A stretch of 64,000 nucleotides of DNA from Catellatospora sp. IY07-71 (GTDB lineage: Bacteria; Actinomycetota; Actinomycetes; Mycobacteriales; Micromonosporaceae), in the NCBI RefSeq assembly GCF_018326265.1, contig NZ_AP023360.1, forward strand, positions 3,091,501-3,155,500. Direction: 5' to 3'. A program made the translations under genes and the position numbers. Below are positions 8,048-16,547 of this stretch, one piece after another (position 1 is the stretch's first letter; each line of letters begins with the position of its first letter). The notes beneath the pieces are model-generated. The model was not told the origin of the DNA and made no database searches. It saw only the letters and a program-made list of their open reading frames with translations.

Positions 8048-8590
8048 TCAGGGGAGGGGCGCTTCGCCGCGGAGGTAGGCGGCGGGGATGTCATCGGTGA
8101 GCCAGACGCCGTTGGCGGAGCGGTAGAAGGTGTGGCCGGCCGCGGCCATGGCGGCGGCGTCGACGACCAGGATCACCGGGGAGCCGTGACGGCTGCCGAC
8201 GGCGCGGGCGGTGGTGGTGTCGCCGGACAGGTGCACGTGGTGGCGGCTGCCCTTGTGCACACCCTTCGCCATGATCGAGTCGAGGTTGCGGCGGGCGGTG
8301 CCGTGGTAGAGCAGCGTGGGCGGGGTGACCGGGTCGAGGCCCAGCTCGACGGGCACGGAGTGGCCCTGGCTGGCGCGGATGCGGTCGCCGTCGATCGCGA
8401 ACCGCTGCTTGTCGTTGTCCGCGACGACGGCGTCGAGCTGCTCGCGGGTCATGCCCTTGCCGTGGGCGCGCAGCGCGGCCAGCAGGGTGTCGATCGGCAC
8501 CCAGCCGTCGGGGCTGAGCGTGACGCCGATGCTGTCGGGGCGGTGGCGCAGCACGTACGCGAGCTGTTTGCTCATCTTCTTGAGTTCCAT
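8048..8590 (-). CDS. kptA: RNA 2'-phosphotransferase (Tpt1/KptA family)
   Basis: 180 residues. KptA removes an internal RNA 2'-phosphate by transferring it to NAD+, giving ADP-ribose 1'',2''-cyclic phosphate. The family signature is complete: LAYVLRHRPDSIGVTL and GWVPI in the N-terminal winged-helix lobe, then RIRASQGHS, LYHGTARRN and RHHVHLS in the NAD-binding lobe, covering the arginines and histidines of the active site. The start is the ATG at 8590; a second ATG at 8575 would also leave the fold intact. Bacteria lack the tRNA-splicing pathway that needs Tpt1 in fungi, so the native role is probably RNA repair or removal of 2'-modified ends. Confidence 0.92.
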   Translation of the reverse strand: MELKKMSKQLAYVLRHRPDSIGVTLSPDGWVPIDTLLAALRAHGKGMTREQLDAVVADNDKQRFAIDGDRIRASQGHSVPVELGLDPVTPPTLLYHGTARRNLDSIMAKGVHKGSRHHVHLSGDTTTARAVGSRHGSPVILVVDAAAMAAAGHTFYRSANGVWLTDDIPAAYLRGEAPLP

Positions 8591-8689
8591 AACGTGGCTC
8601 ACGCTAGCGGCGCGCGGCCGGTGCGTCGATCGGAAAACCCGGACCCCTCCGCGGGAGCGCTGCCGAGCGTGTAGGTGGCGGAGGTGGTG

Positions 8690-9202
8690 ATGTCCGACGC
8701 CGAGTCGTTCCACGAGTACGCGCGCTCGCGGCTGCCGATGCTGAGCCGGGTGGCGTTCCTGCTGACCGGGGACGCGCACCTGGCCGACGATCTGGTGCAG
8801 CTGACGCTGGTGCGGGTCGCGTCGCGCTGGGAGCGGCTGGCCGACGGGCCGAACCCGGACGCGTACGTGCGCCGCGTGCTCTACACGCAGCATGTGTCCT
8901 GGTGGCGGCGGGTGCGGCGGGAGGCGGTGCCGGCGGCGGTGCTGCCGGAGCGGGCGGTGCCGGACTTCGCCGGTGAGGCGGCGACGGCGCTGGCGGTGCG
9001 GGCGGCCCTGGCGAAGTTGGCGCCGCGGCAGCGGGCCGTGCTGGTGCTGCGCTATTTCGAGGACCTGACCGAGGTGGAGACGGCGGCGGCGCTGGGCGTC
9101 TCTGTCGGCACGGTGAAGAGCCAGGCCAGGGACGCCCTGGCGCGGCTGCGGGTGATAGCGCCGGAACTGGCCGGGCGCGGACTGGTGGGGGTGGGCCGAT
9201 GA
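8690..9202 (+). CDS. SigE-family ECF RNA polymerase sigma factor
   Basis: 170 residues from the ATG at 8690, chosen because GGAGG lies five bases upstream. Region 2 (RLPMLSRVAFLLTGDAHLADDLVQLTLVRVASRW) and region 4 (LAPRQRAVLVLRYFEDLTEVETAAALGVSVGTVKSQARDALARL) match the SigE/SACE-type ECF family of Streptomyces and relatives. The stop overlaps the next gene by 4 nt (ATGA), so sigma factor and membrane partner are translationally coupled; this arrangement usually means the partner senses or restrains the sigma factor. Confidence 0.9.
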   Translation: MSDAESFHEYARSRLPMLSRVAFLLTGDAHLADDLVQLTLVRVASRWERLADGPNPDAYVRRVLYTQHVSWWRRVRREAVPAAVLPERAVPDFAGEAATALAVRAALAKLAPRQRAVLVLRYFEDLTEVETAAALGVSVGTVKSQARDALARLRVIAPELAGRGLVGVGR

Positions 9203-10500
9203 CGGCGACGTTGCGGGAGGTGCTGCGGACGGCCGCCGAGCACGCTCCGCCGCCGGTGGTCACGGACGGCCTGTGGCGGCGCGGGCGCCGCAGGCGGCGG
9301 TGGCGGCGGGCAGGCACGGCCGTGGCCGGGGTCCTGGCCGTGGTGGTTCTGGCCGGCATGCCGCGGCTGCTGCCCGTGGGCGGCACCGAGCCGCAGCCGG
9401 CGGTCGGCGGCCCGGAGCAGGGTGCGCTGGGCCGGGCCTACCCGTGGCTGCCGGCGCACGCGGAGGACCCGAACGGGCCGGCGGTCGCGATGTTCACCGG
9501 CGGCGGCGCGGGTCTGTTCGGGCCGGCGGGGGTGCTGGTGGGCGCGGACGGCTCGTACCGGCTGCTGCCGGTGGAGGGGGCGGGCGGCCCGGGTCTGCTG
9601 TCCCCGGACGGGAGCCTGCTGGCCCGGCCGGGCGAGGTCGTCGACCTCGGCACCGGCACACCCATCGGGACGGCCTGGACGGGTGCGCCGGTGGCGTGGT
9701 CACCGGACGGGCGGCGGCTGCTGACGGTCGTGACGCAGACCACGCTGGGCCCGCCGGCCGGCGAGGAACACGCCGGGCGGCGCTACATGGTGTACGACGT
9801 GGACGCCGACACCCTGACGTCCGTGATGAGCGCCGACATCGGCTCCCCGGCGGGGGCGTTCTCGCCGGACGGCACGAGGGTGGCAGTGGTCTCCGGCGGG
9901 CCGCCCGGCGACCGGCAGACCCTGCAGATCCTGGACCTGCCCGACGGCAGGCATCCGCTGATCCTGCCGCTGGAGAGCGGCCAGCGGCTGGCGGGGACGG
10001 CGGCGTGGACCCCGGACGGCCGCTCGGTGGTGCTGGTCACGGCGGCGGGGTGCGGCTGGCCGGACTGCCGGGAGCGGCCCGCGGACCTGAAGAGCTGGCA
10101 CCTGCAGTACGTCGACACGACCTGGCCGCTGCCCGCTCACGATCCGGTTCGGGTCACCGACGAGCCGGCGCGGCGGATCGGCCTGCCGGGAGACCTGACG
10201 GGCTGGCGGGACGGACTGCCGGTGCTGGTCGAGGACGGCCGTCCGGCACTGTTCGTGGCCGAGCCGGACGGCTCGGCACGGGTGCTGCTGACCGGGCCCG
10301 CCGGCGCCGACCACCTCAGCGTGCCCCGGCAGCTGGCCGAGGCGGGCACGTTCGGGGTGTACGCGGCCGATCCGTGGCAGGCGCCGTGGTGGGTGTACGC
10401 GCTGCCGCTGCTCGTCCTCGGCGGGCTGCTGTGGGCGGCCTGGGTCCTGTGGCGGCGCGGGCTGTGGCGGCGCAGGAGGGTTCGGCGGGGTCAGGGGTAG
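9199..10500 (+). CDS. Membrane protein coupled to sigma factor, beta-propeller-like ectodomain
   Basis: 433 residues. A short cytoplasmic N-terminus (LREVLRTAAEHAPPP, typical of sigma-coupled membrane proteins) is followed by a highly basic stop-transfer segment and a transmembrane helix (AVAGVLAVVVLAGM). The ectodomain has repeated SPDG motifs (LSPDGSLL, WSPDGRRL, FSPDGTRV, WTPDGRSV) like TolB/WD40-type propellers. A second hydrophobic segment near the C-terminus (WWVYALPLLVLGGLLWAAWVL) is followed by an arginine-rich tail. It probably acts as anti-sigma factor or sensor for the upstream SigE-type factor; this is inferred from position. Confidence 0.8.
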   Translation: MTATLREVLRTAAEHAPPPVVTDGLWRRGRRRRRWRRAGTAVAGVLAVVVLAGMPRLLPVGGTEPQPAVGGPEQGALGRAYPWLPAHAEDPNGPAVAMFTGGGAGLFGPAGVLVGADGSYRLLPVEGAGGPGLLSPDGSLLARPGEVVDLGTGTPIGTAWTGAPVAWSPDGRRLLTVVTQTTLGPPAGEEHAGRRYMVYDVDADTLTSVMSADIGSPAGAFSPDGTRVAVVSGGPPGDRQTLQILDLPDGRHPLILPLESGQRLAGTAAWTPDGRSVVLVTAAGCGWPDCRERPADLKSWHLQYVDTTWPLPAHDPVRVTDEPARRIGLPGDLTGWRDGLPVLVEDGRPALFVAEPDGSARVLLTGPAGADHLSVPRQLAEAGTFGVYAADPWQAPWWVYALPLLVLGGLLWAAWVLWRRGLWRRRRVRRGQG

Positions 10501-10871
10501 GGGAGGCGGCGGGGTCCGATGATGCGGGCGCCCAGCGCGCCCACACGGTCCTGCAACGCGCGGTCGGCGGTGGCGACCACCACGACCGGCCGCTCGACCG
10601 CGTGCTCGCGGACCAGGTCGACGATCGCGTCGTCGCCGCTGCGGGGCGCGGCGTGCACACGTACCCCCGGCGCCTCGTCGATGCCGCGGGCCGCACCCTC
10701 GACGACCAGGACGACCTCGACGGGACCGGGCAGGTCCGGCAGGCCGCGCGCGGCGAGCGGGGCGACGGCGTCGCGTAGCCGGGCGGCGGCCCCGGCGCGG
10801 TCGCGCCACCAGCCGTCGGGCACGGAGCCGACGACGTTGGCGGCATCGACGATGAGCAGCGGCAGGGTCAC
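10491..10871 (-). CDS. NYN-like (PIN-fold) protein
   Basis: 126 residues from the GTG at 10871, which overlaps the upstream GNAT stop codon (GTGA); a longer frame is out of step with that coupling. LLIVDAANVVGSVPDGWWRDR carries the aspartate/asparagine pair typical of NYN/PIN nucleases, and the downstream acidic SGDDAIVDL and ATADRALQDRV fit the remaining metal ligands (cf. YacP/NYN families). This suggests a small metal-dependent RNase or a derived regulatory fold. The 3' end overlaps the convergent upstream gene by about 10 bases. Confidence 0.7.
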   Translation of the reverse strand: MTLPLLIVDAANVVGSVPDGWWRDRAGAAARLRDAVAPLAARGLPDLPGPVEVVLVVEGAARGIDEAPGVRVHAAPRSGDDAIVDLVREHAVERPVVVVATADRALQDRVGALGARIIGPRRLPYP

Positions 10872-11320
10872 AGTGCCAGTTTCATACCCAGATGGCTGCC
10901 GGTGAAGCCGAGGCTCTCGTAGAAGCGGTGCGCGTCGGTGCGGGAGCGGTCGGTGGTGAGCTGGACCATGCCGCAGCCGCGCGCGCGGGCGGTGTCGATC
11001 GCCCACTCGACGAGCTGCCGGCCGGTGCCCTGGCCGCGCTGGTCGGCGCGGACGCGGACGGCCTCGATGAGGGCGCGGCGGGTGCCGCGGCGGCTGAGCC
11101 CGGGGATGACCGTGAGCTGGAGCGTCCCGACGACCTCGCCGCCGCGTACGGCCACCGCGAGCAGCTGGTGCGGGTCGGCGTCGATCTCGGCGAAGGCGCG
11201 GGCGTACGCGGGGTCGTCCGGGTCGCCCTCGCGGGTGGCGCCGAGCGGGTCGTCGGCGAGCATCGCCACGATCACGGGCACGTCGGCGGCGACGGCGCGC
11301 CGAATATCAAGATCGCTCAC
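10868..11320 (-). CDS. GNAT N-acetyltransferase
   Basis: 150 residues. The acetyl-CoA binding motif A is clear (EAVRVRADQRGQGTGRQLVEWAI: R/Q-x-x-G-x-G/A), followed by motif B (HRFYESLGF). The N-terminal IRRAVAADVPVIVAML is the usual first strand-helix. Substrate unknown. It is translationally coupled to the NYN-like protein downstream (GTGA overlap), so the two form a two-gene operon. Confidence 0.88.
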   Translation of the reverse strand: MSDLDIRRAVAADVPVIVAMLADDPLGATREGDPDDPAYARAFAEIDADPHQLLAVAVRGGEVVGTLQLTVIPGLSRRGTRRALIEAVRVRADQRGQGTGRQLVEWAIDTARARGCGMVQLTTDRSRTDAHRFYESLGFTGSHLGMKLAL

Positions 11321-11382
11321 GGCTGCGACGGTATCAGCCTCGATCGGCCGCGAGCTGGCACGCGCCCTCTACGCTGACGCGC

Positions 11383-11607
11383 ATGGACCGTATCTCTCGT
11401 CTGTGGGCCGCTGTCGTCACCGGATTCCTCGCCACCGTGCTCGTCCCCGCCACCGCGTGGGCGGAGGAGACCGGCGTCGCCGACCTCGTCCGCAAGAAGA
11501 AGGGCATCGGCGGCATCGGCGGCCTGTTCGGGGCGCTGTGCTGCATCGCCGTCATCGTGATCATCGTGGTGGTCGCGCTGTTCGTGATGAAGAGCCGCAA
11601 GAAGTAG
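11383..11607 (+). CDS. Small secreted/membrane peptide
   Basis: 74 residues: an N-terminal signal-like segment ending AWA, a short basic glycine-rich loop (RKKKGIGGIGG), then a strongly hydrophobic helix (LCCIAVIVIIVVVALFVM) with a basic tail (KSRKK). It would sit in the membrane with its tail inside. No family recognised. It is followed directly by a strong terminator. Confidence 0.65.
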   Translation: MDRISRLWAAVVTGFLATVLVPATAWAEETGVADLVRKKKGIGGIGGLFGALCCIAVIVIIVVVALFVMKSRKK

Positions 11608-11613
11608 ACGAAA

Positions 11614-11650
11614 ACGCCGGTGGGTGTGCGCGGGGCACACCCACCGGCGT
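11614..11650. terminator. Bidirectional terminator
   Basis: Perfect 15-bp arms 11614-11628 and 11636-11650 with a 7-nt loop and an A-run/short T-run on either side, placed between convergent gene ends (11607 and 11663). Confidence 0.8.
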
Positions 11651-11662
11651 CTTGGCGTGTGG

Positions 11663-12250
11663 TCAGGCCGGGACGGTCGTGCGGACCATGGTGAGCACGT
11701 GCTCCACCAGGGTGATGAGCACGGTCTTCACCGAGATGCGGTCGCGGGCGTCGGTGAGCAGCACCGGCACGTGGGCGTCCACGTCCAGGGCCTCGCGCAC
11801 CTGCTCGACGGTGTAGCGCTGCTCGTTGTCGAAGCAGTTCACCGCGATGACGAACGGCGTCTTGCGCTGCTCGAAGTAGTCGATCGCGGCGAACGAGTCG
11901 GCCAGCCGGCGGGTGTCGGCCAGCACCACCGCGCCCAGCGCGCCGGTGGCCAGCTCGTCCCACAGGAACCAGAACCTGTTCTGCCCGGGGGTGCCGAACA
12001 GGTACAGCACCAGGCTCGGGTTGATGGTGATGCGGCCGAAGTCCATCGCGACCGTGGTGGTGGTCTTGGTGGCGACCCCGGTGGTGTCGTCGGTGCCGAC
12101 GCCCGCGGTGGTGAGGACCTCTTCGGTCCGCAGTGGAGCGATCTCGCTCACCGCGCCCACGAGCGTCGTCTTGCCGGCGCCGAAGCCGCCGGCGACCAGG
12201 ATCTTGAGCGCCTGGGGGACCGGTGCGTTGTCAGAGCGCACGGAGTCCAT
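11663..12250 (-). CDS. cvnD: Conservon GTPase (CvnD, MglA-like)
   Basis: 195 residues. P-loop GGFGAGKTT (G1), a T-rich switch region (TTTTVAMDFGRI), G3 FGTPGQNRF (Walker B aspartate replaced by threonine-proline, as is normal in CvnD), and the G4 region FVIAVNCFD. Last gene of a four-gene cvn operon; its start overlaps the end of the DUF742 gene. In Streptomyces, CvnA-D form a membrane-associated complex compared to a eukaryotic G-protein system and influence development and antibiotic production. Confidence 0.92.
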   Translation of the reverse strand: MDSVRSDNAPVPQALKILVAGGFGAGKTTLVGAVSEIAPLRTEEVLTTAGVGTDDTTGVATKTTTTVAMDFGRITINPSLVLYLFGTPGQNRFWFLWDELATGALGAVVLADTRRLADSFAAIDYFEQRKTPFVIAVNCFDNEQRYTVEQVREALDVDAHVPVLLTDARDRISVKTVLITLVEHVLTMVRTTVPA

Positions 12251-12617
12251 GGATCACCGCCTGCAGGGTCTCGACGTTGGGGAGATGGTCTGTGGGAGGG
12301 GGATCGTACCGGGCGATCAGCCCCTCGGAAAGCAGATCACACAGCAGCACCCGGACCACACCCAGGGGCAGGTCGACGCGGGAGGCGACTTCGGCCACCG
12401 CGCGGGGCTCCTGGGTGAGCGCCAGGATGGCCTGGTGCTCCGGGCTGGCGGTGTCCACGGCCAGGTTCGCCGTGGCCACCAGGTAGGTGATCAGGTCGAA
12501 GTCGACGGTGACGGGGCGCACCCGGCCGCCGGTGACCATGTACGGGCGCACGACAGGCCCGGCCTCGTGGTCCCACCAGGCCGGGCCTTCCTCGACAGGG
12601 TCGATCTGGTCAGCCAT
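12231..12617 (-). CDS. cvnC: Conservon DUF742 protein (CvnC)
   Basis: 128 residues with the DUF742 layout: VVRPYMVTGGRVRP near the N-terminus, then a winged-helix-like part (VAEVASRVDLPLGVVRVLLCDLLSEGLI) that may mediate protein or DNA contacts. It overlaps CvnB upstream and CvnD downstream, which supports a tightly coupled operon. Confidence 0.92.
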   Translation of the reverse strand: MADQIDPVEEGPAWWDHEAGPVVRPYMVTGGRVRPVTVDFDLITYLVATANLAVDTASPEHQAILALTQEPRAVAEVASRVDLPLGVVRVLLCDLLSEGLIARYDPPPTDHLPNVETLQAVIHGLRAL

Positions 12618-13026
12618 CGCTGCCCGGCCGGGACGGTGTGGCCAGGTGCGTGCCCACCCGCGTGGCCAGCATCGCCATCTCGTAGGCGAGGATGCCGAGG
12701 TCGATGTCCGGCTCGGCCAGCACCGCCAGGCAGGACCCCTGGCCAGCCGCGCTCACCAGCAGGAACGCGTCCTCCATCTCGACGATGGTCTGCCGCACCG
12801 GGCCGCCGTTGAAGCGCTGCCCGGTCGCTCCGGCGAGGCTGGAGAACCCCGACGCCACAGCGGACAGGTGCTCGGCGTCGTCGCGCGAGAGACCGCTGGA
12901 CGCTCCGGTGAGCAGACCGTCGACGGAGAGCACGACGGCGCAGCGAGCCTGTGGCACTCGCGCGAGCAGGTCGTCGAGCAGCCAGTCGGTCGCGGGTCGG
13001 GTCGTCGTCGGTACCACGTCAGGCAC
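12610..13026 (-). CDS. cvnB: Conservon roadblock/LC7 protein (CvnB)
   Basis: 138 residues. Roadblock/LC7 fold: WLLDDLLARVPQARCAVVLSVDGLL, SGLSRDDAEHLSAVASGFSSL, then VSAAGQGSCLAVLAEPDIDLG. Roadblock proteins act as regulators or activators of small GTPases, here CvnD. The gene overlaps both neighbours by 8 nt. Confidence 0.92.
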   Translation of the reverse strand: MPDVVPTTTRPATDWLLDDLLARVPQARCAVVLSVDGLLTGASSGLSRDDAEHLSAVASGFSSLAGATGQRFNGGPVRQTIVEMEDAFLLVSAAGQGSCLAVLAEPDIDLGILAYEMAMLATRVGTHLATPSRPGSDG

Positions 13027-15397
13027 GTCCTTCCAGGGTGGAGCTGTCTTCCATACCGGCGCTGTCTTGCGGGGTCTGCAAGGGGACGGTCGTTGTGTCT
13101 TCCCCGTTCGCGGTCATCTCGGTGCTGGCCTTGGCACGCCCGCGCACGGTACCCGACTGGAACGCGGACATCATCGTCCGGACCTGGTCGGCGCTGCGCG
13201 GCCGCGGCACCGCGGCAGGCTCGGCCGCGGCGAGCGAGACAGTGGTCTCCTCGGGCTCGGCCGGCGCGGTCTCGGCGCGGCGCACCCGCTTGGGCAGCAG
13301 CGCCGTGGTCTCGTCCGGGCTGCGCTCGGCCAGGTCGACGGTCTTCTCCTCGACCACCGGCGCGGCGGCCGGGGCCTCGATGGCGCGGGCGGCGCGGGGG
13401 GCGAAGATGCCCAGCGGCTCGCCCTTGTCGGCCGCGTCGGCCAGCACCAGCTCGGCGGGGATCAGCACGACCGCGGTGATGCCGCCGTACGACGAGGCGC
13501 GCAGCCGGACGGTGATGCCCTGGCGGACGGCGAGCCGGGCCACCACGAGCAGGCCCAGCCGGGAGCTCTGCGCGGGGTCGAAGGCGGGCGGCTCGGCGAG
13601 CCGGGTGTTGGCCTCGGCCAGCTCGGTGTCGCTCATGCCCAGGCCGCGGTCCTCGATGTGCAGGGCCAGGCCCTGCCCGACGGCCTCGGCGAAGACCCGG
13701 ACCCGGGTGTGCGGCGGGGCGAACGAGGTGGCGTTCTCCAGCAGCTCGGCCATCAGGTGGATCAGGTCGCCGACGGCGCGGCCGAGGATCTTCATCTCCG
13801 GCAGGCGGTCGATGGTGACCCGCTGGTAGTCCTCGATCTCGGAGGTCGCGCCGCGCACCACGTCGATGACGGGCACCGGGTGGCGCCAGCCCCGGCCGGG
13901 GGCGGCGCCGGCGAGGATGACCAGCGCCTCCGCGTGGCGGCGCATGCGGGTGGCCATGTGGTCGAGGCGGAACAGGTCCTCCAGCTCCTGCGGCTCGGTG
14001 GTGCGGCGCTCCATCCGGTCCAGCAGGGTGAGCTGGCGGTGCAGCAGCGCCTGCGAGCGGCGGGCGATGTTGAGGAAGACCTCGCTGATGCCGCGGCGCA
14101 GCACGGCCTCGTCGACGGCGGCGCGCACGGCGGTGCGCTGCACGGCGCCGAAGGCGTGGCCGACCTGGCCGACCTCGTCGGTGCCGACGGCGACCAGCGG
14201 CACCTCGGTCAGCGACGGGTCGTTGACGATGGCGCCGGGCTGGCGCAGCGCGGCGATGGCGCGGGGCAGCCGCTCGTGGGCGACCTCGAGGGCGGATACG
14301 CGCAGCCGCTCCAGGCGGCGGACCACGGACCGGCCGGTGCGCAGCGACAGGACCAGGGAGATGCCGGCGCAGAGCAGGCCGAGCAGGGCCGCGCCGATGG
14401 TCTGCACGAAGGCCGCGATGCCGACCTCGTTGGCCAGGTCGGAGGTGCCGCCGGCGGCCGCGCCCTCGGTGGCGTCGAGCTGCTCGTAGATGGCGTCGTT
14501 GGCGCTGCGCCAGACGGCGGCGTCGATCGGGACTCTGCCGCCGGCCTTGGTGCTGCTCAGCGACTCCTCCATGGCGTGGAGGCTGATGTAGGTGTCGCTG
14601 GTGAAGATCTGCTCGAAGCGCTCGCGGTGCGGCGACTGCAGCCGGCCGACGGCCTCGTCCTGGATCTGGCGGCGGGCGCCGACGGCGCGCAGGATCTGGC
14701 CCTGCTCGGCGGCGGTGAGGCGGCCGTCGAGGACGGCGGCGGTGATCACCGCGTCCTCGCGGGCGAGCAGCTCACGGGCCCGGCTGACGGCGAAGATGCC
14801 GTGCGCGGAGGCGGCCAGCTCGGGATCGGACAGCTGCGTCAGCGGCGAGAACGCCACGTAGAGCGTGTCGATGATCTCGGAGTAGCTGCGGATGACCTCG
14901 GCCGGGACGGCCTTGCCGCCGTCAACCTCGGCGCGGATCTGCGGCAGCCCGGCGAGCTTGGTGAGGAACGCGTCGACCAGGGCGCGCTGCGCCGCGGGCA
15001 GCTCGTCGCGCAGCTTGCTGTCCGACAGGCTGGTGTGGAACTGCTGCTCGCGCTCGTCGGTGGCCTGGCGCTGCTTGACCAGGGCCTCGGCGCCGGGCTT
15101 CTCGGCGACGGAGACGCGCCGCTCCCTCTGCAGCTGCACCATCATGCGCTCGCCGTACGCGCCGAAGACCTGCTCGTACTTGCGGGCGTCGAGGAGGTTG
15201 AGCGCGCCCTTGGCGCTCACCGCGACACTGAATATGGACAGGCCGGTGATGGCCACCAAGGGCACCACAGCCAATGTCATGATCTTGGCGCGAATGCTCC
15301 AGCCACGGTTTCTCACACTGACCACGTCCAAAACACGGTGCACCGTGACGTCGACATCCGGGTCCCGGGGGCCAGCCGGGGCTCGGCGCGGAACCAT
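13019..15397 (-). CDS. cvnA: Conservon sensor kinase-like protein (CvnA)
   Basis: About 792 residues from the ATG at 15397; the frame also allows a TTG at 15424 and GTGs at 15325/15316, the latter starting just before the typical GWSIRAKIM segment. Order: transmembrane helix (LAVVPLVAITGLSIFSVAV), NIT-type extracellular sensor (nitrate/nitrite-like, about 250 residues), second helix (IGAALLGLLCAGISLVLSL), HAMP-like region, a dimerisation helix, and a HATPase domain with N-box ENATSFAPP and G-box DRGLGMSD. The C-terminal about 150 residues are disordered and acidic. CvnA lacks an obvious response regulator partner and works with CvnB-D. Confidence 0.9.
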   Translation of the reverse strand: MVPRRAPAGPRDPDVDVTVHRVLDVVSVRNRGWSIRAKIMTLAVVPLVAITGLSIFSVAVSAKGALNLLDARKYEQVFGAYGERMMVQLQRERRVSVAEKPGAEALVKQRQATDEREQQFHTSLSDSKLRDELPAAQRALVDAFLTKLAGLPQIRAEVDGGKAVPAEVIRSYSEIIDTLYVAFSPLTQLSDPELAASAHGIFAVSRARELLAREDAVITAAVLDGRLTAAEQGQILRAVGARRQIQDEAVGRLQSPHRERFEQIFTSDTYISLHAMEESLSSTKAGGRVPIDAAVWRSANDAIYEQLDATEGAAAGGTSDLANEVGIAAFVQTIGAALLGLLCAGISLVLSLRTGRSVVRRLERLRVSALEVAHERLPRAIAALRQPGAIVNDPSLTEVPLVAVGTDEVGQVGHAFGAVQRTAVRAAVDEAVLRRGISEVFLNIARRSQALLHRQLTLLDRMERRTTEPQELEDLFRLDHMATRMRRHAEALVILAGAAPGRGWRHPVPVIDVVRGATSEIEDYQRVTIDRLPEMKILGRAVGDLIHLMAELLENATSFAPPHTRVRVFAEAVGQGLALHIEDRGLGMSDTELAEANTRLAEPPAFDPAQSSRLGLLVVARLAVRQGITVRLRASSYGGITAVVLIPAELVLADAADKGEPLGIFAPRAARAIEAPAAAPVVEEKTVDLAERSPDETTALLPKRVRRAETAPAEPEETTVSLAAAEPAAVPRPRSADQVRTMMSAFQSGTVRGRAKASTEMTANGEDTTTVPLQTPQDSAGMEDSSTLEGRA

Positions 15398-15601
15398 GAC
15401 ACGCCACAGGTCGCTGTTTGACAATGCCTCCGGGCGATGAACCTAGTCGGCTCGCCCGTTCCTGTCCACTGCGGTGGATGTCCATTGTGGACGAGGTCAC
15501 CTTGAGCGATGATGTTGTCGCTTTGGGTGCCCGGCTTGGCATGACGGACCAGGCCCGGCACACTGTCGCACGGCCACCCCTCAGCCCTCGGGAGTTCGTC
15601 G

Positions 15602-16390
15602 ATGGATCTCGTCAGCATCGTGTCAGCGGCCCTGTCCGTGCTCGGCGCGATCGTCGCCGGCGTGATGACGACCTGGTCGGCGCGCAAGTCCAGCATGCTG
15701 GAGCACGCGCTGGCCGAGCAGCGGCACCGGGAGAGCAAGGCCGAGCAGGCCGCCGAGGTGCTCAGCCGCTACCGGGAGCCGCTGCTGCTGGCCGCGTTCA
15801 ACCTGCAGACCCGGCTGCACAACGCGGTCAGCGGTGACTACCTGACCAACTTCCTGCGCCACGAGGACCCTGACGAGAGCCGCTACGCCCGCGACTACAC
15901 CGTCTACGTGCTGGCCGAATACCTGTGCTGGGTCGAGATCATCCGCCGCGAGCTGCGCTTCCTGGATCTGGGCGACGAGGAGAGCAACCGCACGTTCAAC
16001 CGGCACCTGGTCGCGGTCGGGCAGAAGTTCTCCACGCAGCAGTTCCCGCAGCAGTTCCGGCTGTTCAAGGGCCAGCAGCGGGCCGTCGGCGAGCTGCTGA
16101 TGGTGACCGGCGTCAACGGCCGCACCGACAGCATGACCTATCCGGCGTTCTGCTCACGGCTGGACAACGACCCCGAGTTCGCGCGCTGGTTCACCCGGCT
16201 GCGCGCCGACGTCGACGTGATCGTGGACAGCGACCCGGTGGGCAACGAGCGCCTGCTGCGGGCGCAGCACGCGCTGATCGACCTCATCGACTTCCTGGAC
16301 CCTGCCCGCACCCGCATCCCCGAGCACCGGGCCAAGCTGGACGATCTGCCCGCCTGGCCGCCGGCCTCGCCGGAGCCCGCGGCGATCTGA
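15602..16390 (+). CDS. Membrane-anchored conserved hypothetical protein
   Basis: 262 residues. One N-terminal transmembrane segment (VSIVSAALSVLGAIVAGVMTTW) is followed by a helical, charged cytoplasmic domain (HALAEQRHRESKAEQAAEVLSRYREPLLLAAFNLQTRLHNAV). Aromatic motifs such as YVLAEYLCWVEIIRRE and FCSRLDNDPEFARWF recur in actinobacterial proteins of this size that have no assigned function. It is divergent from the cvn operon and followed by P repeat copy 1. Confidence 0.75.
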   Translation: MDLVSIVSAALSVLGAIVAGVMTTWSARKSSMLEHALAEQRHRESKAEQAAEVLSRYREPLLLAAFNLQTRLHNAVSGDYLTNFLRHEDPDESRYARDYTVYVLAEYLCWVEIIRRELRFLDLGDEESNRTFNRHLVAVGQKFSTQQFPQQFRLFKGQQRAVGELLMVTGVNGRTDSMTYPAFCSRLDNDPEFARWFTRLRADVDVIVDSDPVGNERLLRAQHALIDLIDFLDPARTRIPEHRAKLDDLPAWPPASPEPAAI

Positions 16391-16407
16391 GCCGCCCGGC
16401 CGCGGCC

Positions 16408-16467
16408 GCAGTTTCGGGGAAACTGCACGACCGGCGGCGCGGATTCGTGCAGTTTCCCCGAAACTGC
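16408..16467. repeat. P repeat copy 1 (23-bp-arm palindrome)
   Basis: Arms 16408-16430 and 16445-16467 are perfect reverse complements with a 14-nt loop; each arm holds the internal near-palindrome GTTTCGGGGAAAC. A second copy with the same 14-nt loop length lies at 55531-55588. It lies between convergent gene ends and could also terminate transcription. Confidence 0.85.
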
Positions 16468-16547
16468 AGACTCGGCCAAGCCCGAGACGCCCGTCCGGCG
16501 CCGGACGGACGTACCCGGGCCGCGTCACCGCGCGGCGCGGCACCGCG

